64,000 bases of DNA from JAVBLY01 sp031553035 (GTDB lineage Bacteria > Bacillota > Clostridia > Peptostreptococcales > Anaerovoracaceae), in NCBI GenBank assembly GCA_031553035.1, contig JAVBLY010000004.1, positions 1 through 64,000 on the forward strand, in the 5' to 3' direction. This document shows, piece by piece, positions 34,744 to 43,652 of the stretch. The notes below the pieces were generated by a model. The model saw only the letters and a program-made list of their open reading frames with translations. It was not told the origin of the DNA and did no database searches. The number at the start of each line of letters is the position of its first letter. The stretch's first letter is position 1. The position numbers were made by a program, and so were the translations under genes.

Positions 34744-34897
34744 TATATGCCAGAATGCCGCTGCCACCGAGCAATGTGAACGCAACGACTGCGATCCTGA
34801 TCCATGTGGGATCGATGCCGAAATATTCTCCCAGCCCTCCGCAGACGCCTGCCAGCATTTTATCTCTGCTTGACTTGTATAATCGTTTGTCTTCCAT
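34700..34897 (-). CDS. PspC domain membrane protein
   Basis: 65 residues from ATG 34897 after GAGGAA; an in-frame start 16 codons upstream lacks a ribosome site. KRLYKSSRDKMLAGVCGGLGEYFGIDPTWIR is the PspC domain signature (split here only by reading), followed by a membrane helix (VVAFTLLGGSGILAYIIAALIM). Such small proteins take part in envelope-stress responses or membrane upkeep, but the role here is not known. Confidence 0.88.
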   Translation of the reverse strand: MEDKRLYKSSRDKMLAGVCGGLGEYFGIDPTWIRIAVVAFTLLGGSGILAYIIAALIMRKEPEYY

Positions 34898-35009
34898 GCT
34901 ATTCCTCTTTTCTTTAAAATGCTTTTTGTTTGCTGTTTTAATCATATACTAAAACAAGATGCTTACGGTAATATATGAACTAAATTAAAATTAGATTAGA
35001 GTGCAGGCG

Positions 35010-35018
35010 TGATATAAT
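35010..35018 (+). promoter_or_regulatory. extended -10 promoter abutting a start codon
   Basis: TGATATAAT (35010-35018) ends seven bases before the ATG at 35025, so transcription should begin at or next to the start codon, with no room for a ribosome binding site. Confidence 0.5.
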
Positions 35019-35024
35019 AGTAAC

Positions 35025-35462
35025 ATGATAAGAGAAGCAGAAAAAAAAGATTTGAATAAACTGTTGTACCTGTATTCATTCTTTGATGATGTCCCCATCC
35101 CAAAGATAGATACCAAACTCAAGAAAACATGGGACTCTATTATTGCGGATCCAAACAATCATGTTGTTGTTGCACTGGTGGATGACAAGATCGTATCGTC
35201 CTGCGTCCTGATAATAGTCCGGAATCTTACTGTTAACGGAAGACCGTATGCACTCATCGAAAACGTAGTCACCCATGAAAGATACCGTCACAAAGGATAC
35301 GCTTCAGCTTGTCTTGATTACGCCAAAGAACTGGCTCTTTCGGAAAATTGTTATAAAATAATGCTGATGACCGGTCATAAAGAAGAGCACGTACTTAGTC
35401 TTTACAGGAAAGCCGGTTACAACAGTGAAGACAAAACAGCATTTATTCAGTGGATGCTTTAA
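35025..35462 (+). CDS. GNAT family N-acetyltransferase
   Basis: 145 residues. IENVVTHERYRHKGYASACLDYAKELA is the acetyl-CoA-binding motif (V-x-x-x-x-R-x-x-G-x-[A/G]), followed by KIMLMTGHKEEHVLSLYRKAGY, the usual C-terminal part of these small acetyltransferases. The substrate is unknown. No Shine-Dalgarno sequence precedes the ATG, and the -10 box lies only seven bases upstream, so the mRNA is probably leaderless. Ends 12 bases from the convergent ABC permease. Confidence 0.87.
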   Translation: MIREAEKKDLNKLLYLYSFFDDVPIPKIDTKLKKTWDSIIADPNNHVVVALVDDKIVSSCVLIIVRNLTVNGRPYALIENVVTHERYRHKGYASACLDYAKELALSENCYKIMLMTGHKEEHVLSLYRKAGYNSEDKTAFIQWML

Positions 35463-35474
35463 AATATCTAAGGA

Positions 35475-36236
35475 TCAGACTTTTCTCCTGTACGCCCTCA
35501 TAGCAAAGATATATGCTACAATCATGATCCCCAGACACCAGGCAAGGGCGATCCATATTTCATTTCCTACAGGCCTGCTTTCAAGCAGATCCCGGATTGT
35601 TTCGACGATTGGAGTCACAGGCTGATTTTCCGCAAAAACACGTATAACTGTAGGCATAGTATCTGTAGGTACGAACGCCGAACTAATGAAAGGCAGAAAT
35701 ATTATGGGGTATGCGAAAGCGCTGGCGCCGTCCATGGAATTTGCCGATAATCCTGCGATCACAGCGATCCAGGTGAGAGCAAGTATGAATACCCCCAGAA
35801 TGCCGCTAACAGCAAGCCATGACAAGAACCCTGCTGATGATCTGAAACCCATGATCAGTGCCACCATGATTATAGCCGCTATTGAAATATAATTTGATAC
35901 CAGTGAAGTAAATACATGGCCCCAAAGCATAGAAGAGCGGGCAATGGGCATAGCATTGAACCTTTCAAATATGCCGCTCTCCACATCTGCAAACAATCTT
36001 ACAGCTGTATATGTTATGCCGCTTGCTATTGCAATGAGAAGTATCCCGGGGAGCAGATAGTCTACATAATTATCGGTACCGGTCTGGATTGCACCGCCGA
36101 ATACATATACAAAGAGGAGCATCATTGCTATAGGCATGATGGTCACAGTGATTATGGTATCCATACTGCGAAATAGGTGCTTCATCGAACGTCCCAGCAT
36201 CACTCCCACATCATTAAAAAAATGTCTTGCTGTCAT
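35475..36236 (-). CDS. ABC-2 type transporter permease
   Basis: 253 residues with six predicted membrane helices, of the DrrB/daunorubicin-resistance type (LPGILLIAIASGITYTAVRLF; FNAMPIARSSMLWGHVFTSLV; FLPFISSAFVPTDTMP). It forms the membrane path of an exporter with the ATPase encoded just upstream; starts overlap by four bases. GGAGGAG precedes the ATG. Likely exports a drug or lipid-like compound. Confidence 0.92.
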   Translation of the reverse strand: MTARHFFNDVGVMLGRSMKHLFRSMDTIITVTIMPIAMMLLFVYVFGGAIQTGTDNYVDYLLPGILLIAIASGITYTAVRLFADVESGIFERFNAMPIARSSMLWGHVFTSLVSNYISIAAIIMVALIMGFRSSAGFLSWLAVSGILGVFILALTWIAVIAGLSANSMDGASAFAYPIIFLPFISSAFVPTDTMPTVIRVFAENQPVTPIVETIRDLLESRPVGNEIWIALAWCLGIMIVAYIFAMRAYRRKV

Positions 36237-36997
36237 TGCTTCTCCTCCTTTTTACGAGTGATAGAGAGGAATATCTCCTCCAGTGTCGGCTGCTTTTCTA
36301 TATATTCCACCTCGGCCGGTGGGAATAGCTTCTTCAGTTCTTCCAGCGTTCCTTCCGCGATAATCCTGCCTTCATGGAGTATAGCAATGTGATCTGCCAG
36401 ATGCTCAGCTTCCTCTAATTGCTGGGTCGTTAGAAAAATCGTAACGCCGCTTTTGGCAAGCTCCTCAACCATTGCCCAGACTTCAAGCCTGGCTTCCGGA
36501 TCAAGACCGGTCGTCGGTTCATCGAGAAAAACGATTTCAGGATTCCCTATAAAACTCATGGCAAGGTCCAGCTTCCTGCGCATTCCGCCGGAATATGTTT
36601 TTACTCTGCGGTCCGCAGCGTCAGATAATTCAAATCTCTTCAGAAGATCATCTGTGATTTTTTTTATATTATCGATATGCCTTAGTTTAGCTATCATTAT
36701 GAGATTTTCTCTTCCGGAAAGGATCTCATCAACAGCAGCAAACTGACCGGTCAGGCTGATTTTTTCACGGACTTTACCGGGTTCAGATAACGGATCATAA
36801 CCGCATACGGTGATATTTCCTTCATCAGGTTTGAGTAGTGTGGACAGAATGTTTATAGTGGTGGTTTTTCCAGCACCGTTGGAACCCAGCAGAGCGAAGA
36901 TGCTGCCCGATGCAACTTCGAAATCAACATCTTTAAGCACTTCAAGATCCTTATATGCCTTTTTCAGGTCTTTTACCAAAATTGCCGTGTTGTTCAT
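36233..36997 (-). CDS. ABC transporter ATP-binding protein (DrrA type)
   Basis: 254 residues. Walker A LLGSNGAGKTTTINIL, Q-loop in LTGQFAAVDE, signature YSGGMRRKLDLAMSF, Walker B VFLDEPTTGLDPEARLEVW and switch His in TTQQLEEAEHL all fit the drug-exporting DrrA group, as does the C-terminal tail. It drives export by the permease at 35475-36236, with which it overlaps by four bases. The promoter upstream has an operator in its spacer, so expression is probably induced by substrate through an unlinked repressor. Confidence 0.94.
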   Translation of the reverse strand: MNNTAILVKDLKKAYKDLEVLKDVDFEVASGSIFALLGSNGAGKTTTINILSTLLKPDEGNITVCGYDPLSEPGKVREKISLTGQFAAVDEILSGRENLIMIAKLRHIDNIKKITDDLLKRFELSDAADRRVKTYSGGMRRKLDLAMSFIGNPEIVFLDEPTTGLDPEARLEVWAMVEELAKSGVTIFLTTQQLEEAEHLADHIAILHEGRIIAEGTLEELKKLFPPAEVEYIEKQPTLEEIFLSITRKKEEKQ

Positions 36998-37020
36998 ATT
37001 TGCCTCCCGTATGTTGGGCT

Positions 37021-37078
37021 ACTATATAGTGTTACGTGGTACTAGTATATTGTATTACTAAATAGTAAATTTTGTCAA
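37021..37078 (-). promoter_or_regulatory. ABC exporter promoter with embedded operators
   Basis: On the minus strand TTGACA (37078-37073), 18-bp spacer, TACAAT (37054-37049). The dyad TTACT-AAAT-AGTAA (37055-37068) fills the spacer. Two more palindromes, TACTAGTA (37040-37047) and ACTATATAGT (37021-37030), lie downstream. The layout fits a repressor of the PadR, TetR or GntR type. Confidence 0.6.
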
Positions 37079-37216
37079 GCAACAATATCTCGATGATTTG
37101 AGAAAATGTCACCCAGCTCTTTTTGATATCAATATCGAAGCAAGAATATAGATAGTGTTTACGGTTGGTGTTATAATATCCATGTAAATTAATGATGCAT
37201 AGATGGGGGTGATCAT

Positions 37217-38599
37217 ATGTATAAATGCAAGATGTGCGGTAATGAATTCGAAGCAGATAATGTTGATTCAGATGATATCAAGTGTACTATCTGTTACGCA
37301 CCAAGAAAAAATCTGATGGTGTTGGAAGAAGATATTGAGAAAAAAATTGAAACCGAAGGTGAGCCGGAAGAAAATCCACTGGCATATTCGTTTGAATATA
37401 TGCCATCTGAATCCGGTCCAAAATGGATGGACGAAATACATGAAATGAGTGTTTCGGGGAAAACTATAATCGAACCAATGAGTATAGATAGGATTTCGCC
37501 AAAATGGGAAAAGATACTGTTCCTCGGATGTCAGTTGGATCCAATGCCGCTCATGGAAGATGCCGAAGTGGACACTAAAACAATTATAGGTAAAAATGCT
37601 AAATTGCCATTGGTTCTGGACCATCCTGTATATGTGTCTCATATGTCATACGGAGCGCTATCTAAAGAAGCCAAGATTGCTCTGGCAAAGGGCAGCGCTG
37701 CAGTCAAAACAGCTGTCTCTAGCGGTGAAGGCGGGATACTCCCTGAAGAGATGGATAACTCTTACAAATATATTTTTGAATATGCTCCTCATGAATTCAG
37801 CGTAAATGATGACAATCTGAAAAGGGCAGATGCGATAGAAATAAAAATAGGTCAGGGGACGAAGCCCGGCATAGGGGGACATCTCCCCGGCAGCAAAGTC
37901 ACTGAAGATATCGCTACGATAAGAGGCATAAAGCCGGGTAACGATGTGATCGCTCCGTCGAAATATGCAGATATAAACAGCAAAGAGGAATTAAAGGCAA
38001 AAGTAGATCATTTGCGGGAAAGATCCGGAGGACGTCCTGTAGGCATCAAAATAGCAGCCGGACATATAGAAAATGATATGAGATTTTGTTTATTTGCAGA
38101 ACCCGACTTTATAACCATAGATGGACGTGGCGGTGCAACTGCGGCAAGTCCAAGGCTGTTAAGAAATGCTACCAGTATACCGACGATTTATGCTCTTTAC
38201 AGAGCCCGAAAGTTTCTGGAGGAAAATGGGTCTGATATCAGTCTCATAATAACAGGAGGGCTTAGAGTATCTTCGGATTTTGCCAAGGCATTAGCAATGG
38301 GAGCAGATGCCGTAACTATCGCAACTGCAGCACTTACTGCCATGGGATGCCAGCAATACCGCTTGTGTACCACTGGTTTGTGCCCTGCAGGCATATGCAC
38401 TCAGGATCCCGAACTAAGATCAAGGTTTGATATTGAAAAGTCTGCTAAAAGACTTGAAAATTTTCTTAATGTATCAGTTAATGAGCTCAAGGTGTATGCC
38501 AGGATATGTGGTAAGGATAATATCCATGATTTGGATGTTTACGATCTTTGTACAATAAGCAGTGAAATATCCGGCAACACAAATATAGGACACGCGTAA
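37217..38599 (+). CDS. rubredoxin-like / glutamate-synthase-domain flavoprotein
   Basis: 460 residues. Residues 1-35 hold YKCKMCGNEFEA and KCTICYAPR, a rubredoxin-like four-Cys site. From about 90 the chain is the FMN-binding barrel of glutamate synthase: GAKLPLVLDHPVYVSHMSYGALS-type opening, SSGEGGILPEE, IKIGQGTKPGIGGHLPG and GADAVTIATAALTAMGC. The 3Fe-4S cysteines follow in CTTGLCPAGICTQDP. It lacks the amidotransferase domain, so it would use ammonia from another source or act on another substrate. GGGGGTG precedes the ATG. Opens the KOR redox cluster. Confidence 0.88.
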   Translation: MYKCKMCGNEFEADNVDSDDIKCTICYAPRKNLMVLEEDIEKKIETEGEPEENPLAYSFEYMPSESGPKWMDEIHEMSVSGKTIIEPMSIDRISPKWEKILFLGCQLDPMPLMEDAEVDTKTIIGKNAKLPLVLDHPVYVSHMSYGALSKEAKIALAKGSAAVKTAVSSGEGGILPEEMDNSYKYIFEYAPHEFSVNDDNLKRADAIEIKIGQGTKPGIGGHLPGSKVTEDIATIRGIKPGNDVIAPSKYADINSKEELKAKVDHLRERSGGRPVGIKIAAGHIENDMRFCLFAEPDFITIDGRGGATAASPRLLRNATSIPTIYALYRARKFLEENGSDISLIITGGLRVSSDFAKALAMGADAVTIATAALTAMGCQQYRLCTTGLCPAGICTQDPELRSRFDIEKSAKRLENFLNVSVNELKVYARICGKDNIHDLDVYDLCTISSEISGNTNIGHA

Positions 38600-38619
38600 A
38601 AGGCAAGGAGAAAGCGACA

Positions 38620-39519
38620 TTGGTAAAATATGAAATCATTTATTTTTCCGGTACAGGCGGGACGAAGCTTGCAGCGGAAAAGCTAAGAGATAAGCTTTAT
38701 GAGAAGGGTAATAGCTGTATAATAACAGATATTTCAACATCGAACCCGTCTGAAATAATAAGTGACAGTATAATGATTATCGTAATGTATCCAGTCTATG
38801 CAGGTATTCCTCCGAGAATAATGAGGAAATTTTTATCAGGGCTGAAATTAGCTGAAAATCTCAAAGATGCAGCTGTTATCAGTGTATCCGGCGGAGGAGA
38901 AGTCCCGTTTAACAAGAGCAGCAGGTTCGATGCGATCCGCATATTGAATTCAAAAAATTACAGTATCATCTACGAAGATATGATAATCATGCCTTCAAAT
39001 TGGGCAATGAAAACTGCAGATGATGTTTCGCTGATGCTTATTAATGTAATGGATGAAAAAGCTGACAGAATTTCAAACACATTGACCGAAATCAGCGTAG
39101 GAAATTTTGATCTGATAGCCCAGTCCGGTAATAACACTGAGAATAAAAGAGTGATTCGAACTTTTGGCAGAGTTGCAGGGAAGCTGGGATTTCCAATTAT
39201 AGGGAGAATAATGAAACCCAATAAAAACTGCAGCGGATGCAGTATTTGCGCTAATAATTGCCCTTCGGCTAATATCAATATAGTAAATGGAAAGCCTCGC
39301 TTCGGTTGGAAATGTAATCTCTGCATGCGGTGTATATATGGATGCCCGGAGGAAGCTATTAAAGCGGGTCCATTCAATTTTATGATACTAAAGGATGGAT
39401 ATGATATCTCCAAAATGGAAATTCTGGCAGAGAAGTCAAAAGAAAATCAGCTGATAAATAGGGATGAGCCAGGAATCAACGGACCTGATGTAATCAAGTA
39501 TATAGAAGAACTTAAATAA
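38620..39519 (+). CDS. flavodoxin-ferredoxin protein (EFR1 type)
   Basis: 299 residues from a TTG at 38620, nine bases after AAGGAG. The N-terminal flavodoxin-like half has IIYFSGTGGTKLAAEKL for FMN and MYPVYAGIPPRIMRKFL. The C-terminal part has two 4Fe-4S motifs, CSGCSICANNCP and CNLCMRCIYGCPEEAI. Proteins of this EFR1 build pass electrons between ferredoxin and other partners. Lies between the glutamate-synthase-like gene and the KOR genes on one strand, so it probably shuttles electrons between them; this is inference. Confidence 0.88.
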   Translation: MVKYEIIYFSGTGGTKLAAEKLRDKLYEKGNSCIITDISTSNPSEIISDSIMIIVMYPVYAGIPPRIMRKFLSGLKLAENLKDAAVISVSGGGEVPFNKSSRFDAIRILNSKNYSIIYEDMIIMPSNWAMKTADDVSLMLINVMDEKADRISNTLTEISVGNFDLIAQSGNNTENKRVIRTFGRVAGKLGFPIIGRIMKPNKNCSGCSICANNCPSANINIVNGKPRFGWKCNLCMRCIYGCPEEAIKAGPFNFMILKDGYDISKMEILAEKSKENQLINRDEPGINGPDVIKYIEELK

Positions 39520-39545
39520 ACGGAGAAAAACCAGGAGAACAAAAT

Positions 39546-40748
39546 ATGGACAGAAATCAAAATGATTTTGAAAATCTGATCCTTCAGGGCAACGAAGCCT
39601 GTGCAAAGGGTGCTGTTCACAGCGGCTGTAGTTTTTTTGCCGGTTATCCCATAACGCCCTCAACCGAAATAATCGAATACTTCGCTTCCGAAATGAAGAA
39701 TATCGGCGGTAGTTTCATACAGATGGAAGATGAAATAGGTTCAGCCTGTGCCATCATAGGTGCCAGATGGGGAGGAAGCAAGTCCATGACTGCAACTTCA
39801 GGCCCCGGCTTTACATTGATGCAGGAAGCAATAGGTTATGCTGTTGCTACTGAGACTCCAATAGTGATAGTCGATGTCCAAAGAGGCGGTCCATCTACAG
39901 GACAGCCCACACTGCCGTCTCAGCAGGATATTTATCAGGCGAGATACGGAAGTCACGGTGATTACGAGATAATCGCACTGGCTCCGTCCTCCGTACAGGA
40001 AATGTTCGACTTTACTGTCAGGGCATTTGAGCTAGCTGAGAAATATCGCACTCCTGTCATTATCCTTACAGATGAGATCATCGGGCATATGAGAGAAAAA
40101 ATCAAAATAGGTAAAGAGCTAAAACTATACAGAGATGAAAAAAATCCATATGTATCTTCTCCTCAGGAAGATTTTTATACCGGTGCAAATACACTAGCTG
40201 AAGGGCAGCTCCATGATCCAGAGGGAAGACGAATCGGTCATTTGCCAAAGGCAAGCGGCGAATTCGTAAAAAGGATCAATAGGAAGATACTGGACAATAT
40301 CGAGGATATTACTGACATGAACAGCTATTTTATGGATGATGCCGACATAGCTTTTGTGACATACGGAACTGTGGCAAGGCCTGCCGTCAGCGCTGTTCAG
40401 CTTGCCCGAGGCGTGAAGGATAAACGGTTCAGGAGCAGATTAAGCGCTTTTGTGAGTATGATCGCAAAGGGAGATTTGACGGTTAAGAATAATAATTATC
40501 AGAACCTCAAAGTCGGGCTTATCAAAATAAATACTGTATGGCCATTTCCTGAAAAAAAATTGGCCGAACTAACTGAAAATGTGAACATTATTGTCGTTCC
40601 TGAAATGAATATCGGAAAGTATTATCGTGAAATCCAAAGGGCACTTCCCGGTAAAAAGGTTGTTTCACTGCCCAAGATGGGCGGTGACCTGCATCTTCCG
40701 GAAGAAATGCTTGATGAGATACTGAAAGAAGTTGGTCTGAATGAATGA
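39546..40748 (+). CDS. korA: 2-oxoacid:ferredoxin oxidoreductase subunit alpha
   Basis: 400 residues. GNEACAKGAVHSGCSFFAGYPITPSTEI opens domain I (split by reading; the YPITPSTEI core is diagnostic). MEDEIGSACAIIGARWGG, TATSGPGFTLMQEAIG and VQRGGPSTGQPT are the conserved motifs of the KOR/VOR alpha chain. With the TPP-binding beta chain it interconverts a 2-oxoacid (most likely 2-oxoglutarate) and its acyl-CoA plus CO2, with ferredoxin. AGGAG precedes the ATG. Overlaps korB by eight bases. Confidence 0.93.
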   Translation: MDRNQNDFENLILQGNEACAKGAVHSGCSFFAGYPITPSTEIIEYFASEMKNIGGSFIQMEDEIGSACAIIGARWGGSKSMTATSGPGFTLMQEAIGYAVATETPIVIVDVQRGGPSTGQPTLPSQQDIYQARYGSHGDYEIIALAPSSVQEMFDFTVRAFELAEKYRTPVIILTDEIIGHMREKIKIGKELKLYRDEKNPYVSSPQEDFYTGANTLAEGQLHDPEGRRIGHLPKASGEFVKRINRKILDNIEDITDMNSYFMDDADIAFVTYGTVARPAVSAVQLARGVKDKRFRSRLSAFVSMIAKGDLTVKNNNYQNLKVGLIKINTVWPFPEKKLAELTENVNIIVVPEMNIGKYYREIQRALPGKKVVSLPKMGGDLHLPEEMLDEILKEVGLNE

Positions 40749-41475
40749 TCTTTACAGCAAATATATAAGAAAGGATATGTTGCCTACATTGTTCTGTCCC
40801 GGATGTGGAAATGGAATAATCCAGATGGCCGCCATTGAAGCAATTGAGAAGACAGGACTAAGGGAAGACATTGCATGCGTCAGCGGTATAGGTTGTTCTT
40901 CGTGGATACCTTGTTATTTAGATATGGACGTCATGCATACTATCCATGGCAGAGCCTTGGCTTTCGCCCAGGGGCTGAAACTGTCAAGGCCGGATAAAAA
41001 AGTCATTGTTTTCTCGGGAGACGGCGACGGGTTGGCTATAGGAGGAAACCATCTGATCCATGCCTGCCACAGGAATATGGACATTACAATGATTCTGGTA
41101 AATAACTATATATACGGGATGACAGGGGGGCAGAAATCTCCCACCACACCTGAAAGATCCATAACCAAAACTTCTCCATATGGTGCCATGGGAGAACCGG
41201 TGGATGGATGCAAACTTGCAATCGGCATGGGTGCCGGACATGTTGCCAGATGGACAACTGCTCATCCGGTGCAGATTGCAAATACTATAAAAGATGCTAT
41301 TGAGTATGACGGCTTTTCCTATATTGAAGTGCTGTCACAATGTCCGGTCCAGGCCGGTGAGGAAGTTTACGGTGTAAGTGAGCCCTGGGATATTATGGAG
41401 TCATTCAAGAAAAACGATGCTGAAATGGAAATCGGTTTATTGAAATTGGATAAAAAGGATGAATCAAATGTATAA
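40741..41475 (+). CDS. korB: 2-oxoacid:ferredoxin oxidoreductase subunit beta (TPP-binding)
   Basis: 244 residues. FCPGCGNGIIQ, SGIGCSSWIPCYLD and the TPP/magnesium motif SGDGDGLAIGGNHLIHACHRN are present, followed by NNYIYGMTGGQKSPTTP, characteristic of 2-oxoglutarate:ferredoxin oxidoreductase. Substrate assignment to 2-oxoglutarate rests on family resemblance only. Overlaps the ferredoxin-like subunit gene by eight bases, so subunits are made together. Confidence 0.93.
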   Translation: MNDLYSKYIRKDMLPTLFCPGCGNGIIQMAAIEAIEKTGLREDIACVSGIGCSSWIPCYLDMDVMHTIHGRALAFAQGLKLSRPDKKVIVFSGDGDGLAIGGNHLIHACHRNMDITMILVNNYIYGMTGGQKSPTTPERSITKTSPYGAMGEPVDGCKLAIGMGAGHVARWTTAHPVQIANTIKDAIEYDGFSYIEVLSQCPVQAGEEVYGVSEPWDIMESFKKNDAEMEIGLLKLDKKDESNV

Positions 41476-41677
41476 GGTTGAAATCGACAAAGAATGCTGC
41501 AAAGGCTGTCTGATCTGCATCAGCGCCTGCCCTCAGACAGTTTTTTCTGTGTCAAAAAAAAGAAATAAATATGGGACATGCCTGCCTGACGTGAATCAGG
41601 AGACCTGCGTTGGATGCCGACTATGTGAAAGAATGTGTCCGGATGGAGCAATAAATGTAGGAGAACAAGATAGATGA
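41468..41677 (+). CDS. korD: 2-oxoacid oxidoreductase ferredoxin-like subunit (delta)
   Basis: 69 residues from ATG 41468, nine bases after AAAAGGA; the ATG at 41459 overlaps that site. Two 4Fe-4S motifs, CCKGCLICISACP and CVGCRLCERMCP, with spacing typical of 2[4Fe-4S] ferredoxins. As the delta subunit it carries electrons from the TPP centre to external ferredoxin. Overlaps both neighbours by a few bases. Confidence 0.92.
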   Translation: MYKVEIDKECCKGCLICISACPQTVFSVSKKRNKYGTCLPDVNQETCVGCRLCERMCPDGAINVGEQDR

Positions 41678-42600
41678 AAAAGAATATCAGATTTTCCGGA
41701 GCCGGAGGACAGGGGGTAATACTAGCCTCTGTACTTCTCGCCAGAGCATACGGCCTCGGTGAAGGGCTCAACATATCTCAGACACAGAGTTACGGACCTG
41801 AAGCCAGAGGCGGTGCCTGTAAAGCCGAGCTTGTGGTATCCGACATAGATATCGATTATATGAAGGTAAACAAGGCCGATGTTTTTGTCGCTTTCAATCA
41901 AGCCGGCTTTGAGAAATATATTTCAGATGTCAAAGAGGGTGGAGCGATTCTTATAAACAGTACCCTGATCGACTCTGTTAATAAAGATTACTACAGTGTT
42001 CCTGCAACAGAAATAGCAGAAAAACTTGGGAATCGTAAATCAGTGAACATTGTTATGCTTGGTGCCCTGACCAGACTTCTTGATGATGTATCGAAGATCA
42101 GTGTTTTGAATGAACTAAAAGAAAACTTTGGAAATGATCTTATTGATGTAAATGAAGAGGCATTTGCCTTGGGGTATGAATATATGGACGAGCAGATTTC
42201 CGGACCTCCTAAAGAGACCAGCGATATACTAAATGTTCTTGTCTGCATAACCAAACAAAAAACATGCGACAGGCTGATCGAGCGTGGAAAAAAGTTAGTG
42301 GACCTCAGCGGAGGAGAGCTGTCAATAATCCATGTTGCACATGCTAACAAAAAAGAATCAGGAGCTGACGAAGATAAGGAAGTCATGGATTATCTTTACA
42401 AAAAAGCAATGGAATACGGTACAAATATCAGCGTTCTAAGATCTGAAAATCCAGTGGACACGCTGGTGAATTTTATCCTGAATAATAGTATCAAATATGT
42501 CATTATCGGGAAGTCAAACGATTTAGCAAAAGAAAACGTAATAAGGGACGAGCTGTCAGACAAGGTAGCAGACAATGCCATAATAGAAGTCGTTTCTTGA
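41674..42600 (+). CDS. korC: 2-oxoacid oxidoreductase subunit gamma fused to a universal-stress-like domain
   Basis: 308 residues, against about 180 for a normal gamma subunit. Residues 1-180 are the gamma chain (RFSGAGGQGVILASVLLARA; SQTQSYGPEARGGACKAELV; MLGALTRLL). From about 185 a second domain begins ILNVLVCITKQKTCDRLIERG and continues GGELSIIHVA, YVIIGKSNDL, the layout of a UspA/KdpD-type universal stress domain; the usual ATP-binding G-x2-G-x9-G-S is not complete. I know of no standard KOR with this addition. It may sense nucleotides or bring the complex to a partner. Ends the operon. Confidence 0.88.
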   Translation: MKKNIRFSGAGGQGVILASVLLARAYGLGEGLNISQTQSYGPEARGGACKAELVVSDIDIDYMKVNKADVFVAFNQAGFEKYISDVKEGGAILINSTLIDSVNKDYYSVPATEIAEKLGNRKSVNIVMLGALTRLLDDVSKISVLNELKENFGNDLIDVNEEAFALGYEYMDEQISGPPKETSDILNVLVCITKQKTCDRLIERGKKLVDLSGGELSIIHVAHANKKESGADEDKEVMDYLYKKAMEYGTNISVLRSENPVDTLVNFILNNSIKYVIIGKSNDLAKENVIRDELSDKVADNAIIEVVS

Positions 42601-42612
42601 CAAAGGTTAATA

Positions 42613-42669
42613 ATGCTGCTTGATAAGGGTAATCCTGCCGGCGTTATTGAATATGACGATGAAGACTAG
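42613..42669 (+). other. possible 18-codon mini-ORF between korC and endonuclease IV gene
   Basis: AAAGG seven bases ahead of ATG 42613 opens a short frame (MLLDKGNPAGVIEYDDED) that ends in TAG. It may be a gene remnant or chance; no family is recognised. Confidence 0.2.
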
Positions 42670-42680
42670 GATAATAAAGT

Positions 42681-43508
42681 CTATTCATACATATCTCTGA
42701 GTAAAGCGATCTCCCGGGCATAGCCCGGAAGATCGTTTGGCGTTTCAAGATAATATGGAAGATCTCGCAGGGCAGGATGGTTTATTATTCGTTTGAATGC
42801 TTCAATACCGATATTTCCTTCTCCGATTTTTGCATGTCTGTCTTTGTGGCTGGCAATTGTATTCAAGCTGTCATTGATATGTATGGCTTTAAGTTTGTTA
42901 AGACCTATGATTCGATCAAATTCTGTGAGAACTCCGTCCAGATCACTGACAATATCATATCCCCCGTCAAACACATGACAGGTATCGAGGCATATGCCAA
43001 AGTGGTCTTTGATTTGTATTTTATCTATAATTATTGCAAGTTCTTCGAATGTACCTCCGACTTCTGACCCTTTGCCGGACATAGTTTCAAGAAGAACCGT
43101 GGTGGATTGGTCCGCTGTGATTATTTCATTTAAGGCGTCCGCAATAAAATCGATACCTGCTTCAGTACCTTGTTCGCCTGGACTTCCCGGATGAAAGTTG
43201 TAATAACATCCGCCAAGGTGCTCTAGCCTGGCAAGGTCGTCTGCCATGGTTTTTTTTGCAAAATCCCTCGTACTTTCATTGATAGAGCAGAGATTTAGTG
43301 TATATGGTGCATGAGCGAGGATCATTTTAATATCATTTTCTTCTGCAAACCTTAGATAGCGAGAAATATCGTCTAAGTCCAACGCTTTGGCTCTGCTGCC
43401 TCTGGGATTCCTTGAAAAAAACTGAAACGTGTTTGCACTGATTTTTAGAGCTTCTTTTCCCATAGACATATAGCCTTTTGATGATGACAGGTGACATCCG
43501 ACTCTCAT
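42681..43508 (-). CDS. nfo: endonuclease IV (AP endonuclease)
   Basis: 275 residues. [59 protein letters not shown] and [27 protein letters not shown] segments carry the nine zinc ligands of the Nfo family. Cuts DNA at abasic sites in base-excision repair. AAAGGAG precedes the ATG. A stand-alone gene convergent with the KOR operon. Confidence 0.97.
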   Translation of the reverse strand: MRVGCHLSSSKGYMSMGKEALKISANTFQFFSRNPRGSRAKALDLDDISRYLRFAEENDIKMILAHAPYTLNLCSINESTRDFAKKTMADDLARLEHLGGCYYNFHPGSPGEQGTEAGIDFIADALNEIITADQSTTVLLETMSGKGSEVGGTFEELAIIIDKIQIKDHFGICLDTCHVFDGGYDIVSDLDGVLTEFDRIIGLNKLKAIHINDSLNTIASHKDRHAKIGEGNIGIEAFKRIINHPALRDLPYYLETPNDLPGYAREIALLRDMYE

Positions 43509-43652
43509 TTTCCAACTCCTTTATGGGCAGTATTTTTTTTATTGCTATACATCAAATCCTATTTTAGCATAAATAAAATAGCAAAACCTGAAATGTTGTT
43601 AAGAAAAACACATTTTAGGTTTAAATTGTATAGTCATAAAAAAAGAGGAACC

